Positions 41,521 through 50,012 of a DNA stretch of 64,000 nt are shown piece after piece (the stretch's first letter is position 1; every line of letters begins with the position of its first letter). Origin of the DNA: Nocardioides dokdonensis FR1436 (GTDB lineage Bacteria; Actinomycetota; Actinomycetes; Propionibacteriales; Nocardioidaceae). The stretch covers positions 806,001 through 870,000 of the forward strand of contig NZ_CP015079.1 of the NCBI RefSeq assembly GCF_001653335.1, read 5' to 3'. The position numbers and the translations under genes were made by a program. Below the pieces are notes generated by a model. That model was given only the letters and a program-made list of their open reading frames with translations, had not been told where the DNA came from and did not search any database.

Positions 41521-42444
41521 CTAGGGGGCGGCGATCAGGTCCGCGACCACGTGCCCCAGCTCGGCGCCCGCGTCCTCCTGGAGGAAGTGCCCGGCCCGCT
41601 CGATCACGGGGTGCTCCAGCCCGCGGGCGCCCGGCACCAGCTTCTTCATCACCGGCGCCATCGCCCCGGTGATCGGGTCGGAGTCGGAGAACGCCACCAG
41701 GAACGGCTTCTCCCACCCGGCGAGCACCTCCCAGGCGGCCCGGTTGGCCTCGGTGGCCGGGTCGTCGGGACGCGTCGGGACCAGGCCCGGCATCGCCCGC
41801 GGACCGGCGAGGAGGCTCGGGTCGGGGAACGGGGCGTCGTACGCCGCGCGCACGTCGTCGCTGAGCCCGCGCACGCAGCCGGACTCCACGAACCGGCCCA
41901 CGTCGAGGGTCGGCGCGCTCTCGACCGCCCGGCGGAACTGCCACCAGATCTCGGGCATGTCGAAGTCCCCGGTCGGCATGCCGGTGTTGGCCGCGACGAC
42001 CCGCGCGAAGCGGTCGGGGTTCTCGGCGACCAGGCGCAGCCCGATCAGCCCGCCCCAGTCCTGCCCCACGAGCGTGACGTCGCGCAGGTCGAGGTCGTCC
42101 ACGACCAGCTCGCGCACCCACTCGACGTGGCGGGCGTAGCTGTGGTCCTCGGGACGGGTCGGCTTGTCGGAGCGACCGAACCCGATCAGGTCGGGCACGA
42201 TGCAGCGCACGCCGCCGGCGGCCAGCACCCCGATGACGTGGCGGTAGAGGAAGGACCACGACGGCTCCCCGTGCAGCAGCAGCGCGACCGGCGCCTCGTC
42301 GAACCCCTCCTCGGGGCCGACGTCGAGGTAGGCCATCCGCAGCGGGTCGCCCCCGTCGGGGTCGACCACCTCGGCGTACGACGGCTCCCAGGGGAAGTCG
42401 GGCAGATCGACGAAACGGTCCTCGGGGGTGCGCAGGATCTTCAC
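41521..42444 (-). CDS. Haloalkane dehalogenase-like alpha/beta hydrolase
   Basis: A 307-residue protein of the haloalkane dehalogenase family (DhmA/DhlA-like). LLLHGEPSWSFLYRH is the oxyanion-hole region with the first halide-binding Trp nearby; VTLVGQDWGGLIGLRL carries the nucleophile Asp (about 129), and IERAGHFLQEDAG the catalytic His (about 286). It would hydrolyse halogenated alkanes to alcohols; other alpha/beta hydrolase activities are possible. GTG 42444 has GAGAGGA 6 nt upstream. It follows the DsbA-like gene by 40 bp on the same strand. Confidence 0.83.
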   Translation of the reverse strand: MKILRTPEDRFVDLPDFPWEPSYAEVVDPDGGDPLRMAYLDVGPEEGFDEAPVALLLHGEPSWSFLYRHVIGVLAAGGVRCIVPDLIGFGRSDKPTRPEDHSYARHVEWVRELVVDDLDLRDVTLVGQDWGGLIGLRLVAENPDRFARVVAANTGMPTGDFDMPEIWWQFRRAVESAPTLDVGRFVESGCVRGLSDDVRAAYDAPFPDPSLLAGPRAMPGLVPTRPDDPATEANRAAWEVLAGWEKPFLVAFSDSDPITGAMAPVMKKLVPGARGLEHPVIERAGHFLQEDAGAELGHVVADLIAAP

Positions 42445-42484
42445 GGTCGTCCTCTCGGGTCGGGGGCCGGTCGGCGGCGGAGGG

Positions 42485-43225
42485 TCACTTCTTCTGGCGG
42501 CGCGAGCCGGCGTGCCAGTCCTCCTGGACGCCGGCCTCGTCCTCGGGGACCCCGAGAGCACGCAGCTGGGGCAGCTCGCGCAGGCTCCGCTTCAGCTCGG
42601 CGAAGCCGGGGAAGGTGGCCAGCCCGACCACGTGGTCCCACAGCTCGCCGGCCTCCTCGGGGCTCGGCAGCCGGCTGATGACGGGCCCGAAGAAGGCCGC
42701 ACCCTCGGGTGGGGCGATGTGCAGGATGGGGGTGCCGACGTCCTTGCCGGTCAGCGCGAGCGCCTCGTCGGTCTCGGCCTGCAGCCCGGCGTCGTACGAC
42801 GGGTCGTCGTAGGCCTCGGCCAGCTCCGCGGGCAGCCCTGCCTCAGCGAGGGCCTTCTCCAGCAGCTCGCGGGCGCCCTCGCCGTCGGGCATCCCGCCCG
42901 CACCCTCTTCGGGCGCGACGTCGAAGATGCGCGACGTGATGGCCGGGTAGAGCCGGGCCACCGCCTCGGGCCCGTGCTCGTCGCGGGCCCGGGCGCACAC
43001 CCGCAGCAGGTGCAGCCCGGCGGTGTGGCCGGCCTCGTACTCCGGCGGGAAGTGCGTGTCGTAGTCGAGGTGCCCGTTGAGCAGCCGCAGCGAGATGAAG
43101 CGCCACTCCACCTCGTGGTCGCGCTGCTCCGCCACCATCCGCACCCACTTGCTGGTCATCCACGCGAACGGGCAGACGGGGTCGAACCAGAACCTGACGT
43201 GCGGCTGGGCCGCGGGTGCACTCAT
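42485..43225 (-). CDS. DsbA-fold protein, mycothiol-dependent nitroreductase (Rv2466c)-like
   Basis: A 246-residue thioredoxin-superfamily protein with a helical insertion. VRFWFDPVCPFAWMTSKWVRMV aligns with the Rv2466c active site (CPWCW), and VGTPILHI, AFFGPVISRLP and EAGELWDHVVGLATFPGFAELKR match its C-terminal half. Here the second active-site cysteine is Ala (CPFA), so it must work as a monothiol enzyme, presumably with mycothiol. ATG 43225. Probably co-transcribed with the dehalogenase-like gene. Confidence 0.83.
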   Translation of the reverse strand: MSAPAAQPHVRFWFDPVCPFAWMTSKWVRMVAEQRDHEVEWRFISLRLLNGHLDYDTHFPPEYEAGHTAGLHLLRVCARARDEHGPEAVARLYPAITSRIFDVAPEEGAGGMPDGEGARELLEKALAEAGLPAELAEAYDDPSYDAGLQAETDEALALTGKDVGTPILHIAPPEGAAFFGPVISRLPSPEEAGELWDHVVGLATFPGFAELKRSLRELPQLRALGVPEDEAGVQEDWHAGSRRQKK

Positions 43226-43274
43226 GACGCCACCCTGCCAGCCGGGTCCCAACCGAACCACCCCTCCGGGGGCC

Positions 43275-43372
43275 CTGCATGAATCCCCGGCCAGCCGGGG
43301 ACTCCGGCACTGGATGGGCGTTGCAACACCCACTATGTGCATGAGTCCCCGGTCGACCGGGGATTCATGCAG
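43275..43372. repeat. 98-bp composite palindromic repeat
   Basis: CTGCATGAATCCCCGG (start of copy 1, 43275-43304) recurs inverted at 43341-43372; over 30 bp the copies differ at about two positions plus the end. Each copy is itself a palindrome (CCCCGG-NNNN-CCGGGG core; copy 2 forms a 32-bp near-perfect palindrome at 43339-43370). A third dyad, GGGCGTTGCAACACCC (43316-43331), lies between. It fills the gap between the DsbA-like gene start and the proC stop. Confidence 0.8.
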
Positions 43373-43387
43373 CCGCGGCGAGCGACC

Positions 43388-44194
43388 TCAGCTGCCGGCA
43401 GCGAGGGCGCGGGAGCGGTCGCGGGCGGCCTCCATGGCGGCCAGGAACGCGGCGCGGACCTTGTGCACCTCGAGCTCGCGCAGCGCCGCGGCGGTGGTGC
43501 CGCCGGGCGAGGTGACCTGCTCGCGCAGCACGGTGGGGTGGGTGCCGGTCTCGCGCAGCATCTTGGCGCTGCCCACGAGGGTCTGGATCACCAGGTCGGT
43601 GGACGTCGAGCGCGGCAGCCCCAGGTGCACGCCGGCCTCGATCATCGACTCCACGACGAAGAAGATGTACGCCGGCCCGGAGCCGCTGATCGCGGTCACG
43701 GCGTCCTGCTGGCGCTCGGGGATGCGCAGCACCCGGCCCACCGAGGCCATCAGCGCCTCGGCCTCGGCCAGGTCGGCCTCGCTGCAGTGCGAACCGGGCG
43801 AGACCGCGGCCATCCCCTCGTCGACCAGGGCGGGCGTGTTCGGCATGACCCGGACGACCGCGATGCCCTCAGGGACCCGGGACTCGATGAAGGCGGTGGT
43901 GATGCCGGCGGCGAGGCTGACCAGCAGCTGCCCGGGCCGCAGCACCGGGCTGATCTCGTCCAGCAGGTCGCCCATGTCCTGGGGCTTGACGACCAGCGCG
44001 ATCGTGTCGGCCTTCTCGGCGGCGCTGCGGTTGTCGAGGACCGCGACGCCGTAGCGCTCCTCCAGCTCGTGGGCGCGCTCGGCGCGCTTCTCACCCACCA
44101 TCAGGCGGTCGACGCGGCGGCCGGCGCGCACCAGTCCGGACAGCAGGGTCTCCCCCATCACGCCGGCTCCCAGGATCGCGGTCTGTGCGCTCAT
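43388..44194 (-). CDS. proC: Pyrroline-5-carboxylate reductase
   Basis: A 268-residue NAD(P)H enzyme making L-proline from pyrroline-5-carboxylate. AILGAGVMGETLLSGLV is the Rossmann motif; VVKPQDMGDLLDEI, SLAAGITTAFIESRV and VRVMPNTPALVDEGM follow; AISGSGPAYIFFVVESMIEAGVHLGLPR and TSPGGTTAAALREL form the substrate domain. ATG 44194 is preferred because GGGAGG (44204-44209) is 9 nt upstream; ATG 44203 would touch it. It lies 43 bp after the proline dehydrogenase gene. Confidence 0.94.
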   Translation of the reverse strand: MSAQTAILGAGVMGETLLSGLVRAGRRVDRLMVGEKRAERAHELEERYGVAVLDNRSAAEKADTIALVVKPQDMGDLLDEISPVLRPGQLLVSLAAGITTAFIESRVPEGIAVVRVMPNTPALVDEGMAAVSPGSHCSEADLAEAEALMASVGRVLRIPERQQDAVTAISGSGPAYIFFVVESMIEAGVHLGLPRSTSTDLVIQTLVGSAKMLRETGTHPTVLREQVTSPGGTTAAALRELEVHKVRAAFLAAMEAARDRSRALAAGS

Positions 44195-44237
44195 GCGACC
44201 CATCCTCCCAGTGCGCGGCGGGCGGTGCAGGTGTTGG

Positions 44238-45188
44238 TCACTTCTTGGAGATCAGCGACCGGGCGAAGAAGGTCAGGTTCTGCGGGCGCTCGGCGAGCCG
44301 GCGCATCAGGTAGCCGTACCACTCCTGGCCGTAGGGCACATAGACCCGCACCGTCTCGCCGCTGCGCGCGAGCCGACGCTGCTCGTCGGGACGCACGCCG
44401 TACAGCATCTGGAACTCGTAGCTGCCCTGCGCGCGTCCGGCCCGGCCCGCGAGGCACGAGGCGATCTCGACCAGGCGCGGGTCGTGGGTGGCGATCATGG
44501 GGTAGCCCTGTCCCTCCAACAGGACCTTGAGGCAGCGCACGTAGGAGCGGTCCACGTCGACGGCTTCCTGGAAGGCGACCGACGCCGGCTCGGCGTAGGC
44601 GCCCTTGCACAGCCGCACCCGCGAACCCTCGTAGGCCAGCTGGCGGCAGTCGTCCTCGGTGCGGTGCAGGTAGGACTGCAGGACCGCGCCGGTCTCGGGG
44701 AAGTCCTTGCGCAGCTCGCGCAGGATCGCCAGCGTCGAGTCGGTGGTCGTGTGGTCCTCCATGTCGAGGGTGACCGTGGTGCCGGCGTTGCGGGCGGCGC
44801 GGCAGATCGTGCGCGCGTGCTCCAGGGCGACGCGGTGCCCACCCTGCGCGGCGACGTCGGGGGTGAGGGCCTGCCCGATGGCGCTGAGCTTGAGCGAGAC
44901 CTCCGCACCCGAGGACAGCCCGCGCGACGCCAGGGCGCCCAGCAGGTCGACGTACGCCTCGACGGTGGCCTGGGCCTGGGCCAGGTCGGTGGTGTCCTCA
45001 CCGAGGAAGTCGAGCGTCGAGCGCAGGCCGTCCTCGCTGAGCTCGGTGCTCGCGCGCACCGCGTCCTCGGTGCTCTCGCCCGGCACGTAGCCGCGCACGA
45101 TGCCTGCCGAGACCGGGAGGGTGCTGACGAGGTTCTTGACCTGCTGGCTGCGGGAGAGCAGGAGCAGCGGCTGCCGGAGAAGGGCCAT
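44238..45188 (-). CDS. Proline dehydrogenase
   Basis: A 316-residue monofunctional FAD-dependent proline oxidase (PutB/FadM type). The TIM-barrel signatures are AEVSLKLSAIGQ, TVTLDMEDHTTTDSTL, VLQSYLHRTEDDC, RVRLCKGAYAEP, MIATHDPRLVE and YEFQMLYGVRPDEQ. It oxidises proline to pyrroline-5-carboxylate, the reverse of the ProC reaction encoded immediately downstream. ATG 45188 lies 6 nt after TAGCCT (minus strand, 45195-45200), indicating its own leaderless promoter. Confidence 0.93.
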   Translation of the reverse strand: MALLRQPLLLLSRSQQVKNLVSTLPVSAGIVRGYVPGESTEDAVRASTELSEDGLRSTLDFLGEDTTDLAQAQATVEAYVDLLGALASRGLSSGAEVSLKLSAIGQALTPDVAAQGGHRVALEHARTICRAARNAGTTVTLDMEDHTTTDSTLAILRELRKDFPETGAVLQSYLHRTEDDCRQLAYEGSRVRLCKGAYAEPASVAFQEAVDVDRSYVRCLKVLLEGQGYPMIATHDPRLVEIASCLAGRAGRAQGSYEFQMLYGVRPDEQRRLARSGETVRVYVPYGQEWYGYLMRRLAERPQNLTFFARSLISKK

Positions 45189-45225
45189 GCGTGCAGGCTA
45201 CGACGCGGCACCTCGCCGCCGCGCC

Positions 45226-45963
45226 TCAGGCCGTACGCCGCCGCAGGGTGACGGCGCCGAGCACCACGGCTGCGGCCGCGAAGGCGACCACCACCGCGAG
45301 GTCGCGCCCGGCCTGCGCCGTCCCGGCCGAGGTCGACAGCGTGGACATCGCGTCGACCGCGTAGGACAGCGGCAGCAGGCCGGAGACGGCCTCGAGCACC
45401 GGCGGCAGGCCTGCGCGCGGCACGAAGAGCCCGCACAGCAGCAGCTGCGGGATGACCACGGCGGGCATGAACTGCACGGCCTGGAACTCGGTGCGCGCGA
45501 AGGCACTGACGAACAGTCCCAGCGCGGTCCCGAGCAGGGCGTCGACGACCGCCACGAGGACGAGCAGCCACCACGGCCCGGCGATCTCGAGCCCGAGCAG
45601 CCGCGCGCTGACCCCGACCGTGATGAGGGACTGCCCGACCCCGACCAGCCCGAACGCCACGGCGTACCCGGCCAGGAGGTCGAGGCGGCGCGTCGGCATG
45701 GCCAGCAGCCGCTCGAGCGTCCCACCGGTGCGCTCGCGCAGGGTCGTCACGCTGGTGACCAGGAACATCACGGTGAAGGGGAAGATCGCCAGCAGTGCCG
45801 GTCCGATGCGGTCGAAGGCGCCGGGGTCGACCTCGTCGAACATCCACCACAGCAGCACCACGAGCAGGCACGGCAGCAGGAGCAGCATCGCCAGGGTGCG
45901 GTGGTCGCGGCGCAGCTGGCGCAGCACCCGCGCCGCGACCGCGGCGGTGACCCGCAGGCTCAT
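45226..45963 (-). CDS. ABC-2 type exporter permease
   Basis: A 245-residue permease with six membrane helices: LAMLLLLPCLLVVLLWWMF, LLAIFPFTVMFLVTSVTTL, LLAGYAVAFGLVGVGQSLITV, LLVLVAVVDALLGTALGLFV, VIPQLLLCGLFVP and VVVAFAAAAVVLGAV. RERTGGTLERLLAMP is the loop typical of ABC-2 (drug/polymer exporter) permeases. The substrate is unknown. The ATG overlaps the stop of the ATPase gene (ATGA), so the two form one exporter. Confidence 0.87.
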   Translation of the reverse strand: MSLRVTAAVAARVLRQLRRDHRTLAMLLLLPCLLVVLLWWMFDEVDPGAFDRIGPALLAIFPFTVMFLVTSVTTLRERTGGTLERLLAMPTRRLDLLAGYAVAFGLVGVGQSLITVGVSARLLGLEIAGPWWLLVLVAVVDALLGTALGLFVSAFARTEFQAVQFMPAVVIPQLLLCGLFVPRAGLPPVLEAVSGLLPLSYAVDAMSTLSTSAGTAQAGRDLAVVVAFAAAAVVLGAVTLRRRTA

Positions 45964-46661
45964 CGCGGCCCCCCGCCCACCAGCGCCAGGAACGCGTCCT
46001 CGACGGTGTCGGCCCCGGTGCTCGCGAGCAGCCCGGCGGGGGTGTCGTCCGCGAGCAGCCGGCCCTCCCGCATCAGCAGCAACCGGTCGCACCGCTCGGC
46101 CTCGTCCATCACGTGGCTGGAGACCAGCACGGCGGTCCCGGCCTGTGCGAGCCGGTGGAAGAGCCCCCACAGGTCCTGGCGCAGCACCGGGTCGAGGCCC
46201 ACCGTGGGCTCGTCGAGCACGAGCAGCTCCGGTCCTCCCAGCAGTGCGATCGCGAGGCCGACCCGTCCCCGCTGGCCGCCGCTGAGCCGACCGACCACGT
46301 CGTCGCGGTGGTCGCCCAGGCCGACGGCGTCCAGCACCCGGTCTGCCTCGGCGGCACCGACGCCCAGCACGCGGGCGAAGAACCCCAGGTTCTCCGCCAC
46401 GCTCAGGTCGTCGTAGACCCCGCCGGCCTGGGTGGCGTAGCCGACCCGGTCCCGCACCGCCGGGCTGCCGGCCGGGTGGCCCAGCACGGTGACGCTGCCG
46501 CCGGCGACCACCTGGACGCCGACCAGGGCGCGCAGGAGCGTCGACTTGCCGCACCCCGAGGGACCCGGCAGCCCGGTCACCCCACCGTGCAGCCGCAGGT
46601 CGAGGCCCGGCAGCACGGTGCGAGCCCCGCGGCGCACGACCAGCGAGGTCACCTCCACCAC
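45960..46661 (-). CDS. ABC transporter ATP-binding protein
   Basis: A 233-residue ATPase of the DrrA-like exporter class. LPGPSGCGKSTLLRAL is Walker A, YATQAGGVYDDLSVAENL the Q-loop region, LSGGQRGRVGLA the signature, LLVLDEPTVGLDP Walker B and SSHVMDEAERC the switch His. Start is one of several tandem GTG codons (46661, 46658, 46652); the first is used. No Shine-Dalgarno is clear. The permease gene overlaps its end. Confidence 0.9.
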   Translation of the reverse strand: MVEVTSLVVRRGARTVLPGLDLRLHGGVTGLPGPSGCGKSTLLRALVGVQVVAGGSVTVLGHPAGSPAVRDRVGYATQAGGVYDDLSVAENLGFFARVLGVGAAEADRVLDAVGLGDHRDDVVGRLSGGQRGRVGLAIALLGGPELLVLDEPTVGLDPVLRQDLWGLFHRLAQAGTAVLVSSHVMDEAERCDRLLLMREGRLLADDTPAGLLASTGADTVEDAFLALVGGGPR

Positions 46662-46683
46662 CGGTGGAGGCTCGGGCGGCTGG

Positions 46684-47484
46684 TCAGGTCGCGGCGACCG
46701 TGAAGTGCTCACGGGCGAACTCCAGGGACTCGCGCAGGTCGGCCTCGCGCTCCTCGCGGGAGCTGCAGCGACGGGTGTTGATCTCCAGCACGATGTCGCC
46801 GTCGTAGCCGACCTCGGCCAGGTGGCGCAGGAAGCCGGCGGCGTCCATGCCGCCGCGTCCGGGCACGAGGTGCTCGTCCTTCGGCGAGCCGGTGCCGTCG
46901 GTGAGGTGCACGTGGCGCAGCCGGCCGCCCAGGCGCCGGGCCATCGCGACGACGTCGTCCTCGGCGATCGCGGCGTGCGAGAGGTCGATGGTGGTGCTGG
47001 CGTAGGTCTCCGTCGAGGGGTCCCAGCCGGGCAGGTACATCGCCATGCCGGTCGCGGCCCGCGAGGTGACCTGGGCCCGCCAGGGGTACATGTTCTCCAC
47101 CGCGAAGGCCAGGCCCGTCGACTCCTCGAGTGCGGCGATCCCGTCGACGAAGCCACGGGCGTAGTCCTTCTGCCAGCGGAACGGCGGGTGCACCACCACG
47201 GTGCCGGCCCCCAGGGCGTGGGCCATCTCGGCGGAGCGCTCGAGCTTGCCCCACGGCTCGGTGCCCCAGACGCGGGTGGTGAAGAGCAGGCACGGTGCGT
47301 GCACGGCGCAGACCGGCATCTCGTGGTGCTCCGACAGCTGGCGCACCGCCGAGGTCTGCTGGCTCAACGAGTCGATGCCCACCATGACCTCGACGGCGTC
47401 GTATCCCAACGAGGCGGCGTAGGCGAAGGCGTGCGCCGTCGACTCGGGGTAGACCGAGGACGTGGACAGGCCGATCCGGGTCAC
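46684..47484 (-). CDS. Sugar phosphate isomerase/epimerase (AP endonuclease 2-like TIM barrel)
   Basis: A 266-residue xylose-isomerase-like TIM-barrel protein. [73 protein letters not shown] and [22 protein letters not shown] give the metal-binding Glu/His/Asp set. Related proteins are inosose isomerases or hydroxypyruvate isomerases; the substrate is unknown. GTG 47484 overlaps the Ppx/GppA stop (GTGA), so the two are coupled, an arrangement common in actinobacteria. Confidence 0.85.
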   Translation of the reverse strand: MTRIGLSTSSVYPESTAHAFAYAASLGYDAVEVMVGIDSLSQQTSAVRQLSEHHEMPVCAVHAPCLLFTTRVWGTEPWGKLERSAEMAHALGAGTVVVHPPFRWQKDYARGFVDGIAALEESTGLAFAVENMYPWRAQVTSRAATGMAMYLPGWDPSTETYASTTIDLSHAAIAEDDVVAMARRLGGRLRHVHLTDGTGSPKDEHLVPGRGGMDAAGFLRHLAEVGYDGDIVLEINTRRCSSREEREADLRESLEFAREHFTVAAT

Positions 47485-48443
47485 CCCTGCGCCTCCTGGT
47501 CCAGGACGCTCAACGTGTCGAGGCGCTCGAGGATGACCCCCTCGCGCAGCGCCCACGGACAGATCTCGAGCGCACTGAGGTCGAAGATGTCCATGCAGGC
47601 CTCGGCCACCAGGGCGCCCGGTACCACCTGGTGCGCACGGCTGGCCGAAACACCGGGCAGCGCGGCGAGCTCCTCGTGGTCCATGACCACCAGCTTGGGG
47701 ATCCAGGCGGTCAGCTCGGCCTGCGGCAGCAGCCGCGGCACCAGCGGGCCGTCCGAGGACGGCGCCGCGCCGCAGATGCGGGCCAGGGAGCGCAGCGTCT
47801 TGGAGGTCGCGGCCGCCCGGTCCGGCACCCCGGCGCGCAGCAGCTGGCCCGCGTCGCGGGCGATCTCGGCGCGGATCCGGCGCCGCAGCCCGCGCACCGC
47901 GTCCTCGTCGAGCCGACCGGCCCCGAACTCGGAGCGCGCCAGGCGCGCCGCGCCCAGCGGCAGCGACCAGGCGACGTCGGGCGCCTCGTCGGGGCCGCCG
48001 GCGATCTCGAGGGAGCCGCCGCCGATGTCGAAGACGGCCAGGCGCCCGGCCGACCAGCCGAACCAGCGGCGTACGGCCAGGAACGTCAGGCGTGCCTCGT
48101 CCTCGCCGGAGAGCACCTCCACCCGCACCCCGGTGCGCTCGTGGACGTGGTCCAGGACGGCGTCGGTGTTGACGGAGTCGCGCACGGCCGAGGTGGCGAA
48201 GGAGATCATGTCCTCGCAGCCCTTGTCCTCGGCCACCCGCAGCGCCTGGGCGGTGAACGCCGTCAGGGCCTCGACGCCCGCCTCGGAGACCGCGCCCGCG
48301 TCGGGCCCGTCGAGCACCAGGTGCTCGGCCAGCCGCAACGGCTCCTTGTAGGAGTACGCCGGCAGCGGCGCCGCACCGCCGTGGGCGTCGACCACGAGCA
48401 GGTGCCCGGTGTTCGAGCCGATGTCGAGGACGCCCAACCGCAT
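47481..48443 (-). CDS. Ppx/GppA-family exopolyphosphatase
   Basis: A 320-residue ASKHA-fold phosphatase. [18 protein letters not shown] is the phosphate-1 motif, [12 protein letters not shown] and [15 protein letters not shown] follow, and [13 protein letters not shown] is the phosphate-2 motif. It hydrolyses polyphosphate and/or pppGpp; short actinobacterial forms like this one lack the C-terminal HD-like domain. ATG 48443 lies 6 nt after TAGGTT (minus strand, 48450-48455), so leaderless. Divergent from the cysteine-rich unknown gene. Confidence 0.88.
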   Translation of the reverse strand: MRLGVLDIGSNTGHLLVVDAHGGAAPLPAYSYKEPLRLAEHLVLDGPDAGAVSEAGVEALTAFTAQALRVAEDKGCEDMISFATSAVRDSVNTDAVLDHVHERTGVRVEVLSGEDEARLTFLAVRRWFGWSAGRLAVFDIGGGSLEIAGGPDEAPDVAWSLPLGAARLARSEFGAGRLDEDAVRGLRRRIRAEIARDAGQLLRAGVPDRAAATSKTLRSLARICGAAPSSDGPLVPRLLPQAELTAWIPKLVVMDHEELAALPGVSASRAHQVVPGALVAEACMDIFDLSALEICPWALREGVILERLDTLSVLDQEAQG

Positions 48444-48501
48444 AAACCCAACCTACTCGCCGTCCCGCACGCCGGGCCGTGGCGGACCGTAGGGTGGCCC
48501 G

Positions 48502-49287
48502 GTGCCCGAAGTGGATCTGGTCTTCCCCCGTGCGTGGGTCGAGTTCGCCAACCCCGACGACGCGGGCGAGGTGATGCGCTGCGACCTCACGTGGCTGACC
48601 TCGTCCTACACCTGCATCTTCGGCCAGGGCTGCCCCGGCATCTACTCCGGCGCCCCCGACGTCGGGTGCTGCACGCTCGGCGCGCACTTCGCCGACGACG
48701 GTGACGAGGAGCGCGTCGCCGGGTTCGTGGCGCGCCTGGACCCGCACCAGTGGCAGCAGCACCCGGGCCGCGAGGTCGCCCGCGAGGACTGGGTCGAGCT
48801 CGACGACGAGGGCGCGCGCAAGACCCGCGTCACCGAGGTCGACGGCCAGCAGGCCTGCATCTTCCAGAACCGGCCCGGCTTCGCGCCCGCGGACCCCGAC
48901 GCGGGCCCCGGCGGGGCCGGGTGCGCGCTGCACGGGCTGGCCCTCGACCTGGACCTGCACCCGCTGGAGACCAAGCCGGACGTGTGCTGGCAGCTGCCGA
49001 TCCGCCGCACGTTCCGCGAGGTCGAGCTCGCCGACGGCACGGAGGTCACCGAGGTCTCGATCGGCGAGTACGACCGCCGCGGCTGGGGCCCGGGCGGGCA
49101 CGACCTCGACTGGTACTGCTCGGGCAACACCGAGGCCCACGTGGCGGTCGAGCCGGTCTTCGTGACGCACGAGGCCGAGCTGCGCGAGCTGATGGGGGGC
49201 GCGGCGTACGACGAGCTGGTTCGCCACTGCGAGGCGCACCTGCGCTCCCGCTCCGCGCTGGCACTGCACCCCGCCGACCCGCGCTAG
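48502..49287 (+). CDS. Conserved cysteine-rich protein of unknown function
   Basis: A 261-residue soluble protein with 11 cysteines, several clustered: [55 protein letters not shown] and WYCSGN. The arrangement suggests a metal or Fe-S cluster, somewhat like YkgJ/DUF3109 proteins, but I do not recognise the family with confidence. GTG 48502 follows TAGGGT (48490-48495) by 6 nt, so leaderless. It is divergent from Ppx/GppA with 58 bp between starts, a pairing that might hint at a shared stress role, which is speculation. Confidence 0.75.
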   Translation: MPEVDLVFPRAWVEFANPDDAGEVMRCDLTWLTSSYTCIFGQGCPGIYSGAPDVGCCTLGAHFADDGDEERVAGFVARLDPHQWQQHPGREVAREDWVELDDEGARKTRVTEVDGQQACIFQNRPGFAPADPDAGPGGAGCALHGLALDLDLHPLETKPDVCWQLPIRRTFREVELADGTEVTEVSIGEYDRRGWGPGGHDLDWYCSGNTEAHVAVEPVFVTHEAELRELMGGAAYDELVRHCEAHLRSRSALALHPADPR

Positions 49288-49373
49288 CCCGATACCGCTC
49301 AGCGGGACTCTCGACGTCAAGACAATCGGACCCCGCTGTGGGTGCTGGACGCGACGGAGTTCACAATCTCGGT

Positions 49374-50012
49374 ATGCGACTGGACCATCTTTCCTACGCC
49401 GCAGGACCCGACGGACTGGCCAGCACGGCCCAGCGGATCGGCGGCCTGCTGGGCCGGGAGTTCACCGACGGCGGCATCCACCCGCGCTTCGGCACCCGCA
49501 ACATGGTGCTGCCGCTGGCGCAGGACACCTACCTGGAGATCGTGGAGGTCCTCGACCACCCGGCCTCCGACAAGGCGCCCTTCGGCCAGGCCGTCCGCGC
49601 CCGCTCCGCCCTCGGTGGCGGATGGCTCGGCTGGGCCGTGGCCGTCGACGACATCAGCGTCGCCGAGCAGCGCCTGGGCCGCGACGCCGCCCAGGGCAGC
49701 CGGCACCGCCCCGACGGCACCGAGCTGCGCTGGAAGCAGATCGGGATCAACGGCCTGATGGCCGACCCGCAGCTGCCGTTCTTCCTGCAGTGGGAGGTCC
49801 CCGCCGAGCTGCACCCCAGCCACGGCGCCGACGCCGCGTACTCCCTGGCCTGCCTCGAGATCGCCGGTGACCCGCTGCGGGTCAGCGAGTGGCTCGGCGA
49901 GTCGGTCGAGGCGCCCCTCGAGGACGTCAAGGTCGAGTGGGTCGCCCCGCACGGCACGCCCGGCGTGATCGCGGTGCAGCTGCAGACCCCCGGCGGTCTG
50001 GTCCGGCTCTGA
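49374..50012 (+). CDS. VOC-superfamily (glyoxalase-like) protein
   Basis: A 212-residue protein of the glyoxalase-like Glyoxalase_3 group. MRLDHLSYAAGPDGL opens the first beta-alpha-beta module with a metal-type His; HPRFGTRNMVLPLAQDTYLEIVEVLDHP is the conserved core with the Glu ligand; the second half is more diverged (AYSLACLEIAGDP, IAVQLQTPGG). Function unknown. ATG 49374 lies 6 nt after CACAAT. Its stop overlaps the next gene if that starts at CTG. Confidence 0.78.
   Translation: MRLDHLSYAAGPDGLASTAQRIGGLLGREFTDGGIHPRFGTRNMVLPLAQDTYLEIVEVLDHPASDKAPFGQAVRARSALGGGWLGWAVAVDDISVAEQRLGRDAAQGSRHRPDGTELRWKQIGINGLMADPQLPFFLQWEVPAELHPSHGADAAYSLACLEIAGDPLRVSEWLGESVEAPLEDVKVEWVAPHGTPGVIAVQLQTPGGLVRL

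Noticed and set aside
43275..43372. CRISPR-like repeat pair
   Set aside because: Only two copies, in inverted orientation and each palindromic, with no further units and no cas genes.
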